Shown: positions 6,466 to 13,156 of the stretch, one piece after another | How the letters are laid out: every line of letters begins with the position of its first letter | Position numbering within the stretch: the stretch's first letter is position 1 | NCBI GenBank assembly: GCA_012522875.1 | Contig: JAAYJP010000155.1 | Location: 1 to 18,932 of the forward strand | Source: Clostridiales bacterium | Lineage (GTDB): Bacteria; Bacillota; Clostridia; Christensenellales; Aristaeellaceae | Length of the DNA: 18,932 nt | Direction: 5' to 3' | Translations under genes and position numbers: made by a program | Notes under the pieces: generated by a model | Told to the model about the DNA's origin: nothing | Database searches by the model: none | What the model saw: the letters and a program-made list of their open reading frames with translations, nothing else

Positions 6466-7851
6466 ATGGCAAGGCAACTTCAGGTCGCGGGAAAACGTAT
6501 TTTGGTCATGGGTGCGGCACGCAGCGGCATTGCAGCAGCGCGGTTGCTGGCTGACCGCGGTGCCCAGGTTACGCTGAATGACACGAAGCCAGCGCAGGAA
6601 CTGCCCGTGGGATTTGAGAGTTTGGAAGGGCTTGCGGTGGGTCTGCGTTTTGGCGAAGGGCCGGACAGGTTTCTGCATCAAACGGACTTGGTGGTTGTAA
6701 GCCCCGGCATCCCTCTAAGCCAGGCTTTTCTGGACAAATGCGCAGCACTTGCGTTGCCTGTCATTGGCGAACTGGCGTTGGCGGCGTCGCTTACGGATCT
6801 GCCTATCCTCGCGGTAACAGGCACCAACGGCAAAACGACCACCGTGTCCCTAATGGGCGAAATGTTCAGGCAGGCAGGAAGAGTGGTCCAGGTGGCGGGA
6901 AATGTGGGTTTTCCTTTGAGCGCCGCTGTTCTCAAGGCTGGGCCGGAGGATGTCCTGGTGGTTGAGGTTTCCAGCTTTCAGCTGGAGACTGTCCAGAAAA
7001 TCCACCCCAGGGCAGCGACGGTTCTCAATATTACGCCAGACCACCTGAACCGCCATGGCAGTATGGAAAACTACATTGCCCTGAAGGCCAGGATTTTTGA
7101 CAACCAGACGCCAGCAGATCTGGCTGTGCTGAATTTGGATGACCCGGTCACACGCGCCATGGCGCAAGGAGTTCCTGCACAGTTGGCGTATTTCTCTGTG
7201 GAACAGGAGGTGGATGCAGGCGCTATGCTCCGCAAAGAGGAGATAATCATCCGACGCAACGGGCAGGAGCGCATCATTTGCCCTTCACGGGACCTGAAGC
7301 TCCCGGGCCTTCACAATGTACAGAACGCTCTGGCTGCGCTGATTATGGCCGACTTCATGGGGGTTCCTCCTCAGGTCGCGGCCTATAGTTTGAAAGTGTT
7401 TCAGGGCGTGGAACACCGCATAGAATTCGTTCGGGAACTTGATGGTGTGGCTTATTACAACGACTCAAAGGGCACCAATCCGGACGCAACCATCACGGCC
7501 TTCAAGGCGATGCGCGCGCCCACTGTTGTTATCCTCGGGGGCTATGACAAGAGGATATCGTTTTCCCAAATGGCCAAGATGGCCAGGGAAAACCGGAATA
7601 TCCAGGAAGCGGTGCTCATCGGTCAAACTGCAGGAGAAATCGCGTCAGCGCTGCAAGAGGCTGGTTTTACGGCCTGCCGGCACGCCGGCACCCTGGACGA
7701 GGCGGTCAGCCTGGCCCAAAGCCTGGCTTTGCCGGGCGGCAATGTGCTCTTCTCGCCCGCCTGCGCCTCATTTGACCAGTTCAAGGACTATGAAGAGCGG
7801 GGGCGCATATTCAAGCAGCTGGTGATGGCGCTTGGCGCCCCGGGAGGCTGA
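6466..7851 (+). CDS. murD: MurD, UDP-MurNAc-L-Ala:D-glutamate ligase
   Basis: A 461-residue cytoplasmic ligase adding D-glutamate, the step before MurE. The N-terminal Rossmann-like UDP domain starts RILVMGAARSGIAAARLL (11-28). The ATP loop is GTNGKTTT (119-126), then EVSSFQLE (167-174), NITPDHLNRH (188-197) and the carbamylated lysine candidate K207. The C-terminal domain shows YYNDSKGTNPDAT (330-342) and a late SPACASFDQFKDYEERG, all typical of MurD. GGGAAAGG (6451-6458) lies 7 nt before the start. It begins 24 nt after mraY and ends one base before divIB, so it sits inside one operon. In most clusters ftsW and murG follow, but here they do not. Confidence 0.95.
   Translation: MARQLQVAGKRILVMGAARSGIAAARLLADRGAQVTLNDTKPAQELPVGFESLEGLAVGLRFGEGPDRFLHQTDLVVVSPGIPLSQAFLDKCAALALPVIGELALAASLTDLPILAVTGTNGKTTTVSLMGEMFRQAGRVVQVAGNVGFPLSAAVLKAGPEDVLVVEVSSFQLETVQKIHPRAATVLNITPDHLNRHGSMENYIALKARIFDNQTPADLAVLNLDDPVTRAMAQGVPAQLAYFSVEQEVDAGAMLRKEEIIIRRNGQERIICPSRDLKLPGLHNVQNALAALIMADFMGVPPQVAAYSLKVFQGVEHRIEFVRELDGVAYYNDSKGTNPDATITAFKAMRAPTVVILGGYDKRISFSQMAKMARENRNIQEAVLIGQTAGEIASALQEAGFTACRHAGTLDEAVSLAQSLALPGGNVLFSPACASFDQFKDYEERGRIFKQLVMALGAPGG
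7842..7847 (+). promoter_or_regulatory. Ribosome binding site that fixes the divIB start
   Basis: GGGAGG within the last codons of murD is 5 nt from the ATG at 7853. It favours that ATG over the in-frame TTG at 7832 and implies translation coupled to murD termination. Confidence 0.7.
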
Positions 7852-7852
7852 G

Positions 7853-8704
7853 ATGCAGCCTCCTCCCCGCCCTCCCGAAACAAATCAGGCCTTGCCTGAG
7901 CCCATTTACCAGGAACAGGACTGGGAACAGCTCCCTGCCGAAGAGGACATCCCGCCTTCTTTCAAAAGCCCCGCCAGGCGCATATTCCGGCTTGCGGTTA
8001 TTTTGGTAAGCTTCCTGGTGCTGTTGTTTGTGCTGCGTTACCATGTATTTACTATAAGCAGGGTGCAGGTGGTGGGAAACCATGCGATTACCTGGCAGGA
8101 AGTAGCGCGCTCAGCTGGACTTGAGCGGAAGCTGCTATACTTCACAGTCAATGAGGACGAGATCGCAGATGGTGTCAACGCCAATCGCTACCTTGCCTAC
8201 ATGGGAATGGAGAAAGTCTTCCCCAACATGCTGATTCTTTACATCAGGGAAAGAATTCCTTCTGCTTTCTTTACCCACCTTGGGGTGGGTTTCGTGATGG
8301 CGGATGACGGCATGATTCTGGAAAAAAGCCGGGACCTGGCATTAAGACAGGGCTTGATTGAGGTATCGGGGCTGGAGATATGGGGCCAGCTGGAAATGGG
8401 CATGTTCCCCGTGGGGGGCAGGGCGGGGCAACTTGAGGCACTGGTTGCGCTCCTCAGGGAGATCGTGGAACAGGGCTATGCTGATCAGGTCAGGGATGTG
8501 AATGTCTCGGATGAAAACAGCCTGAAGATGAGCACTACCGACGGCTACACTGTCCATTTGGGAAATATGGAGGCACTAAAAGCCAAAATCGGTACGGTAC
8601 GCGCGGTGATAGGCGAACTGAAAAGGCGTGATTTGGTAGGCGGTGTTTTGGAAGCGTCCATCCCCGGGGAGGCCACCTACCGCGCCAGCGAGGGAAACCT
8701 GTAG
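7853..8704 (+). CDS. divIB: DivIB/FtsQ-type cell division protein with POTRA domain
   Basis: A 283-residue single-pass membrane protein. A proline- and glutamate-rich cytoplasmic arm (1-40) leads to basic residues, a membrane helix (about 44-63) and an extracellular POTRA domain opening with FTISRVQVVGNHAIT (66-80). A beta domain and a C-terminal tail follow. With FtsL and DivIC it makes the complex that controls the septal wall synthase. I start at the ATG at 7853, one base past the murD stop, since GGGAGG (7842-7847) lies 5 nt before it; a TTG at 7832 would add seven residues inside murD and lacks such a site. It is the last gene before the ftsA promoter. Confidence 0.88.
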   Translation: MQPPPRPPETNQALPEPIYQEQDWEQLPAEEDIPPSFKSPARRIFRLAVILVSFLVLLFVLRYHVFTISRVQVVGNHAITWQEVARSAGLERKLLYFTVNEDEIADGVNANRYLAYMGMEKVFPNMLILYIRERIPSAFFTHLGVGFVMADDGMILEKSRDLALRQGLIEVSGLEIWGQLEMGMFPVGGRAGQLEALVALLREIVEQGYADQVRDVNVSDENSLKMSTTDGYTVHLGNMEALKAKIGTVRAVIGELKRRDLVGGVLEASIPGEATYRASEGNL

Positions 8705-8727
8705 ACGCATCCCGGGAGATATCGAAA

Positions 8728-8743
8728 AAGCCTGAAAAGGCTT
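8728..8743 (+). other. Short GAAA-tetraloop hairpin between divIB and ftsA
   Basis: AAGCCT (8728-8733) and AGGCTT (8738-8743) form a perfect 6-bp stem closed by a GAAA loop. No T run follows, so it is not a standard terminator. It overlaps the -35 box of the ftsA promoter by two bases and may stabilise the 3' end of the upstream transcript. Confidence 0.4.
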
Positions 8744-8770
8744 GCCAAGTTATCACAAAAAGGTTACAAT
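8742..8770 (+). promoter_or_regulatory. Sigma-A type promoter for ftsA-ftsZ
   Basis: TTGCCA (8742-8747) and TACAAT (8765-8770) are separated by 17 nt. Transcription would begin near 8777, giving ftsA a leader of about 80 nt that contains the 10-bp palindrome TCGCCGGCGA (8817-8826). It lets ftsA and ftsZ be expressed apart from the mur genes. Confidence 0.7.
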
Positions 8771-8858
8771 AAATTATCCTGACTGCGTATTATGTGAGTC
8801 AAGCGGTTTTACATAGTCGCCGGCGAAGGAAAAAGCCGAGAAATGGGGATGAAATGCG

Positions 8859-10037
8859 ATGAGAAGCACTATCAGCGTCATTGATTTTGGTACGAGCAAA
8901 ATCGTTGCACTGATTGCGGAGGTCAGCGGCAGGCAGCGTTGCGACATTGTTGGCGCCGGTACTGCTGCCTATGACGGCTTCGCCAACGCGCGTTGGAACA
9001 ACGCCGCCCTGGTAAACGAGGCCATCAGCTCCGCCCTCACAAGCGCTGAGGAACAGGCGCGCAGCTCAGTCAAAAATGTTTATGCAGGTGTGCCAGGTCA
9101 GTTTTCAAAAGTATATTCATTTGAGGTCAAAGTGGACCTGCAGGGAGCAGACCCCCGGGTTTCCGCCCGTGATATCTCCACGCTTTTTGCCCTGGCGGAC
9201 GAGCAGGTTGCCGGTATCCCCGGCACCCCCATACACCGCAGCCCCGCCTGGTTTGTGGTGGACGATGGCAAAAAAACGCTGGAGCCCCTCAATCAGCATG
9301 GCAATGAACTGAGGGCGCTTATCTCTTATGTCATCGCAGACCGCTTCTTCATTGAGGACATCACCCAGCGTTTGCTTGCCATCGGCAAAACCGCCGCTGG
9401 TTTCTTCTCCACCCCAATGGGGGAGGCCATGCTCTACATTTCTGAGACTGATCGGGACCGTACCGCAGTTTTGATTGACATCGGCTACCTCAACACCGAG
9501 GTCATCGCCGTGGAGGGTGATGCCATCATTTTCCACAAGATTCTGCCTCTGGGTGGCGGGCACATATCGGCTGATTTGGCATATGGGCTGGAAATCCCCC
9601 TGGATCAGGCGGAGCAGGTCAAGCGGGGATACGAGTTTGGCCTTGGCAGCACCAAGAACAGTTTTGATGTGCTGCTTTCAAATGGCACTACACAAACCTT
9701 TGCCCGTGAGCGGGTGGCCCAGGTGTTGGAACCCCGTGTGGACGAGATCTGCGAGGCCGTCATCAAGGGGCTTAAGGACTCGGGCGTTCGGCTTGGCAAC
9801 TGGTCCCCGGTGTATCTGACGGGCGGGGGCCTTGCCATCAACAAGGGCGGCCGGGAGTATCTGTCTGAAAAGATGGAGCGGCCGGTGCGGGAGTTGCCAC
9901 GCAAGGCGGTTAAGCTCTCCAGCGCCATTTATTCCAGTTCTCTGGGGCTTTTGGACCTGATTATCGACACGCGCAACAACGCCAACGAAACCCAAACGGG
10001 CATCCGCGGATTTTTCCGTGGCTTGCTCAGCGTCTAA
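8859..10037 (+). CDS. ftsA: FtsA, actin-like divisome membrane tether, with altered nucleotide loop
   Basis: A 392-residue actin-fold protein that links FtsZ filaments to the membrane. The first phosphate loop is VIDFGTSKI (7-15). The region about 72-160 fits the FtsA-specific 1C subdomain. The adenosine motif VYLTGGGLAINKG (318-330) is normal. The C-terminus, GIRGFFRGLLSV (381-392), is the amphipathic membrane-binding helix. The second phosphate loop reads DIGYLNTE (207-214) where FtsA normally has DIGGGTTD, so two glycines and the first Thr are replaced. GGGGA (8845-8849) lies 9 nt before the ATG. It stands directly before ftsZ, as usual. An FtsA paralogue of the type found in some Clostridia is possible, but no other ftsA is in the window. 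Confidence 0.88.
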   Translation: MRSTISVIDFGTSKIVALIAEVSGRQRCDIVGAGTAAYDGFANARWNNAALVNEAISSALTSAEEQARSSVKNVYAGVPGQFSKVYSFEVKVDLQGADPRVSARDISTLFALADEQVAGIPGTPIHRSPAWFVVDDGKKTLEPLNQHGNELRALISYVIADRFFIEDITQRLLAIGKTAAGFFSTPMGEAMLYISETDRDRTAVLIDIGYLNTEVIAVEGDAIIFHKILPLGGGHISADLAYGLEIPLDQAEQVKRGYEFGLGSTKNSFDVLLSNGTTQTFARERVAQVLEPRVDEICEAVIKGLKDSGVRLGNWSPVYLTGGGLAINKGGREYLSEKMERPVRELPRKAVKLSSAIYSSSLGLLDLIIDTRNNANETQTGIRGFFRGLLSV

Positions 10038-10047
10038 TTTATAGTGA

Positions 10048-10058
10048 GGAGGGCCTCC
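10048..10058 (+). promoter_or_regulatory. Strong ftsZ ribosome binding site inside a small hairpin
   Basis: GAGGAGGG (10046-10053) is a near-perfect Shine-Dalgarno sequence, 6 nt from the ATG. GGAG (10048-10051) can pair with CTCC (10055-10058) around a GGC loop, which would partly hide the site. Only four base pairs, so its effect is uncertain. Confidence 0.4.
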
Positions 10059-10059
10059 C

Positions 10060-11442
10060 ATGCTTGTACTCCAGGTTGAGCCTGAACAGCAGACAACTTT
10101 TGCGTCCATCAAAGTCGTGGGCTGCGGCGGCGGCGGTGCGAACGCTGTAAACCGCATGATCGAAGCCGGACTTAAGGGTGCGGATTTTATCGCGGTGAAT
10201 ACCGACAAACAGGCTCTGGCAGCTTCCAAAGCCGATACCAAAATCCAAATTGGCGAGAAGCTGACAAAAGGCTTGGGAGCCGGCGCCGTCCCGGAGATTG
10301 GCAAACGTGCGGCGGAGGAGAGCCGGGAGGAAATTGCCCAGCATCTAAAAGGCGCCGACCTGGTTTTTGTCACGGCCGGCATGGGCGGAGGTACTGGGAC
10401 GGGCGCCGCGCCCATTGTGGCGGACATCGCCCGGGAGCTCAACTGCCTTACCATCGCCGTTGTCACCAAGCCTTTCCAGTTTGAGGGCAAGCAGCGGATG
10501 AAGAACGCTGAGATGGGTGTCAATGAGCTGAAACAATATGTGGACACCCTCGTGGTAATCCCCAATGACAGGCTCCTTGAGGTGGTGAGCAGGGGAACCT
10601 CCATGGTGGAGGCATTCAGGGTTGCTGATGATGTGCTGCGCCAGGGTATTCAAGGCATTTCCGACTTGATTGCCTTGCCTGCCCTTATCAACCTTGACTT
10701 CGCGGATGTGAAGACAGTCATGGAATCCGGCGGTATGGCCCATATCGGCATTGGCGTCGGCAAAGGTGAAAACCGCATGGTGGAGGCAGCCAGGAGTGCC
10801 GTGGCCAGCCCGCTGCTTGAGACCAAGATCGATGGTGCCAGGGCTGTGCTCATTAACATTACTGGCAGTGAGGAAATGGGCATTGTTGATATCAACGAAG
10901 CCGCCAGACTCATCCAGGAATCTGCGGACAGCGATGCCAATATCATCTTTGGCGCCGGCATTGAAAACGGGTTGAAGGATGAAGTGCGCATCACCGTAAT
11001 CGCCACAGGTTTTGAAAAAGGCGCTTTCCCTGTCCGGGAACAGAAGCGTAAACCCTACCGGAGCTCTATCCCCTATGGGCAGGCTACTGCCGCCATCAAT
11101 CCCTATGAGAACCGGCCAGCCGCGTCCAGGACGGATTTGACCGGATTTGAAGCCCCGCAGGTATCCAATATCTATGAACAGGAGGGCGAAGCCTCTTTCT
11201 TCCCGGCGGGTACGCGCCCGGCGGTCACCAATGCACCTCCCTCTGCCATGCCCCCCTCCCAGATTCCAGGGGGCTATCAGCCGGGGCATCAGGGTTACTC
11301 GTTTGGCCAGCAGCCTTTCCAGCAGCCCCAGCAAGGCACACAAGGCCCTTATCAGCCCCCGATGCAGCCACAGCCACAACAGCCACAGATGGCGGAGAAG
11401 GATGACCTGGGTGTGCCTGCCTATCTGCGCAGAAAAAAGTAA
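10060..11442 (+). CDS. ftsZ: FtsZ, tubulin-like division GTPase
   Basis: A 460-residue GTPase that polymerises into the Z ring at midcell. The nucleotide-binding domain shows VVGCGGGGANAVNRM (19-33), NTDKQAL (47-53) and the tubulin signature GGGTGTG (109-115), followed by NDRLL and the DFADV stretch of the T7/T6 region. The globular part ends near residue 330. A Gln/Pro/Tyr-rich linker of about 115 residues follows, rather long, and then DDLGVPAYLRRKK (448-460), the conserved C-terminal peptide that binds FtsA and other tethers plus a basic end. The strong Shine-Dalgarno is 6 nt from the ATG, and the gene starts 22 nt after ftsA. No terminator separates it from the riboswitch, which begins 14 nt after its stop. 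Confidence 0.97.
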   Translation: MLVLQVEPEQQTTFASIKVVGCGGGGANAVNRMIEAGLKGADFIAVNTDKQALAASKADTKIQIGEKLTKGLGAGAVPEIGKRAAEESREEIAQHLKGADLVFVTAGMGGGTGTGAAPIVADIARELNCLTIAVVTKPFQFEGKQRMKNAEMGVNELKQYVDTLVVIPNDRLLEVVSRGTSMVEAFRVADDVLRQGIQGISDLIALPALINLDFADVKTVMESGGMAHIGIGVGKGENRMVEAARSAVASPLLETKIDGARAVLINITGSEEMGIVDINEAARLIQESADSDANIIFGAGIENGLKDEVRITVIATGFEKGAFPVREQKRKPYRSSIPYGQATAAINPYENRPAASRTDLTGFEAPQVSNIYEQEGEASFFPAGTRPAVTNAPPSAMPPSQIPGGYQPGHQGYSFGQQPFQQPQQGTQGPYQPPMQPQPQQPQMAEKDDLGVPAYLRRKK

Positions 11443-11456
11443 ATATATCGGTTGAT

Positions 11457-11552
11457 CAACCCGGGAGAGCCCGCCTTGGGCGGCGCCGAAGGGGAAGCAA
11501 GAACTCTCAGGCAAAAAGACCGGGTTGTGACGAAACTCTGGAAAGCGCAGAG
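11457..11552 (+). ncRNA. Glycine riboswitch, single aptamer with a 3' ghost helix
   Basis: Stem P1 is perfect over 8 bp: CAACCCGG (11457-11464) with CCGGGTTG (11520-11527). Inside it GAGAG (11465-11469) faces CTCTC (11504-11508), CCGCC (11471-11475) pairs with GGCGG (11479-11483), and the conserved glycine-aptamer strings CCGAAGGGG (11486-11494) and CTCTCAGGCAAAAAG (11504-11518) are present. Only one such aptamer is seen. The next piece, CTCTG (11536-11540) with CAGAG (11548-11552), is a short hairpin at the place of a second aptamer, like the ghost helix of singlet glycine riboswitches. It lies upstream of gcvT, the classic target, where glycine binding normally turns expression on. The ftsZ stop is only 14 nt away. 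Confidence 0.92.
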
Positions 11553-11604
11553 CACCAAAAAAGCAACTCCCCCAGGGAGGAATCTTTGAGGTCCAAAGAC
11601 AGAG

Positions 11605-11628
11605 GCACGCATTTTGTGCGTGCTTTTT
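11605..11628 (+). terminator. Intrinsic terminator of the riboswitch expression platform
   Basis: GCACGCA (11605-11611) and TGCGTGC (11617-11623) make a perfect 7-bp stem around a TTTTG loop, followed directly by five T (11624-11628). It ends 26 nt before the gcvT start, so it must be bypassed for the gcv genes to be expressed. Between aptamer and terminator two more small hairpins can form: CTCCC/GGGAG (within 11567-11579) and TCTTTG/CAAAGA (within 11583-11599). Confidence 0.85.
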
Positions 11629-11654
11629 ATCAACATCCGAAGGAGCGAAGCGTT

Positions 11655-12749
11655 ATGGAAAAGAAAACACCGCTGTATGACCTGCACCTGGCATTGGGCG
11701 GACGGATGGTCCCGTTTGCCGGTTTTCTCCTGCCGGTCCAGTATGAGACCGGTGTGATCGCCGAACATAAGGCAGTAAGAGAAGCTTCCGGGTTATTTGA
11801 TGTTTCCCACATGGGGGAACTGCGCATCAGCGGGAAAGACGCGCTGAAGAACATCAACATGCTCCTGACCAACGACTTTTCCGACCTGGACATCGGCCGG
11901 GTTCGATACAGCCCCATGTGCAATGCTTCAGGCGGCATTGTGGATGACCTGATTGTCTACAAATTTGCACAGGATGATTACCTCCTGGTGGTCAATGCCG
12001 CCAATAAGGACAAGGATGCCGCCTGGGTCAGGAGCCATTTGCAGGGCGATGCGAAGATGGATGATCTTTCTGACAGCCTCGCCCAGCTGGCGCTGCAGGG
12101 ACCCAAGTCCAGGGAGATTTTGTCCCGGGTGGCGGATGCTGAAATGTTCCCGACGAAGTATTATAGTTTTGCTCAGGACATTCCAGTAGCGGGCGTCAGC
12201 TGTCTTTTGTCCCGCACCGGATATACGGGAGAGCTTGGCTATGAACTGTACTGCGCCCCTCGCCAGGCTGCAGAGCTTGCGGAAGCGTTGCTGCACGCGG
12301 GGCGCGGCCTGGGTCTCATCCCTTGCGGCCTTGGCGCCCGGGACACCCTGCGGCTGGAGGCCGGTATGCCCCTGTACGGGCATGAAATGAGCGATGAGAT
12401 CACCCCGCTGGAAGCAGGCCTTGCCAACTTTGTGCGTATGGACAAGGAGGAGTTCATTGGCAAGGCTGCCCTTGCAGAAAAAGGAGAGCCAGGGATAATC
12501 CGCGTGGGGCTTAGGATTCTTGACCGGGGCATCGCCCGGGAGAACAGCGATGTTTTTGCTGACGGTATCAAAATCGGCCAGACCACCAGCGGCACCCTTG
12601 CGCCATACATCAATAAGGCTGTGGCAATGGCCCTAATCGGCAGGGACTTTTCAGCGCCGGGCACTCCGGTTGTGATTGATGTGCGTGGCAGGAAATTGCC
12701 GGCTGAGGTGGTGCCGCTGCCCTTTTACCAGCGTCCCAAAGGCACATAA
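11655..12749 (+). CDS. gcvT: GcvT, aminomethyltransferase (glycine cleavage T protein)
   Basis: A 364-residue cytoplasmic enzyme, normal in length, that takes the aminomethyl group from lipoylated GcvH and makes 5,10-methylene-tetrahydrofolate and ammonia. Typical segments are RMVPFAGFLLPVQY near the N-terminus, HKAVREASGLFDVSHMGE, GGIVDDLIVYK, RTGYTGELGYELY, and GLGARDTLRLEAGMPLYGHE in the folate-binding core, followed by the C-terminal barrel with GQTTSGTLAPYI. AAGGAG (11640-11645) stands 9 nt from the ATG at 11655. A TTG-initiated reading frame from 11586 would run through the riboswitch terminator and is rejected. It is the first gene of the gcvT-H-PA-PB operon. Confidence 0.95.
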   Translation: MEKKTPLYDLHLALGGRMVPFAGFLLPVQYETGVIAEHKAVREASGLFDVSHMGELRISGKDALKNINMLLTNDFSDLDIGRVRYSPMCNASGGIVDDLIVYKFAQDDYLLVVNAANKDKDAAWVRSHLQGDAKMDDLSDSLAQLALQGPKSREILSRVADAEMFPTKYYSFAQDIPVAGVSCLLSRTGYTGELGYELYCAPRQAAELAEALLHAGRGLGLIPCGLGARDTLRLEAGMPLYGHEMSDEITPLEAGLANFVRMDKEEFIGKAALAEKGEPGIIRVGLRILDRGIARENSDVFADGIKIGQTTSGTLAPYINKAVAMALIGRDFSAPGTPVVIDVRGRKLPAEVVPLPFYQRPKGT

Positions 12750-12777
12750 GAGCCATAAGATATAAGGAGGAGTTGCT

Positions 12778-13155
12778 ATGAAGGTTCCCAACGATCTGCT
12801 CTACTACAAGTCACACGAATGGGTGAAAATGGAAGGGGATACTGCCCTGGTGGGCATCACGGATTACGCGCAGAATGAACTGGGTGACCTGGTGTATATC
12901 AACCTGCCCAATGTGGGGGATGAGCTGTCCAGGGATGACGCCTTCGCCGATGTGGAAAGCGTCAAGGCGGTGAGCGATGTCCTGAGCCCACTGGCTGGCA
13001 GGGTGAGCGAAGTGAATGAGGAGTTGATTGACGCGCCGGAGCTAATCAATAAAAACGCCTACACCGCATGGATCATCAGGCTGAAGGACCTTGGCGATAT
13101 GGATGAACTCATGAGTGCCCAGGAGTACGAGGAATTCCTGAAGAAGGAGGCCTAA
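12778..13155 (+). CDS. gcvH: GcvH, lipoyl carrier protein of glycine cleavage
   Basis: A 125-residue soluble protein that carries the aminomethyl group between P and T proteins on a lipoyl arm. The HEWV start motif (13-16), GITDYAQNELGDLVYINLP (26-44) and the lipoylation site VESVKAVSD with K63 are all present. Length is typical. AAGGAGGAG lies just before the ATG. No lipoate ligase or lipoamide dehydrogenase gene is near, so the lipoyl and redox parts of the system must be coded elsewhere. Confidence 0.96.
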   Translation: MKVPNDLLYYKSHEWVKMEGDTALVGITDYAQNELGDLVYINLPNVGDELSRDDAFADVESVKAVSDVLSPLAGRVSEVNEELIDAPELINKNAYTAWIIRLKDLGDMDELMSAQEYEEFLKKEA

Positions 13156-13156
13156 G

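Noticed and set aside
9678..10604. 308-codon open frame on the minus strand across ftsA and ftsZ
   Set aside because: Low-complexity product spanning two certain genes; a shadow frame of GC-rich coding sequence.
10345..11514. 389-codon open frame on the minus strand opposite ftsZ and the riboswitch
   Set aside because: It mirrors the codon pattern of ftsZ, runs through the glycine aptamer, has no family motif, and ftsZ on the other strand is certain.
11586..11654. TTG-initiated 5' extension of gcvT
   Set aside because: It would encode the terminator of the riboswitch; the ATG at 11655 has a good AAGGAG and matches the family N-terminus.
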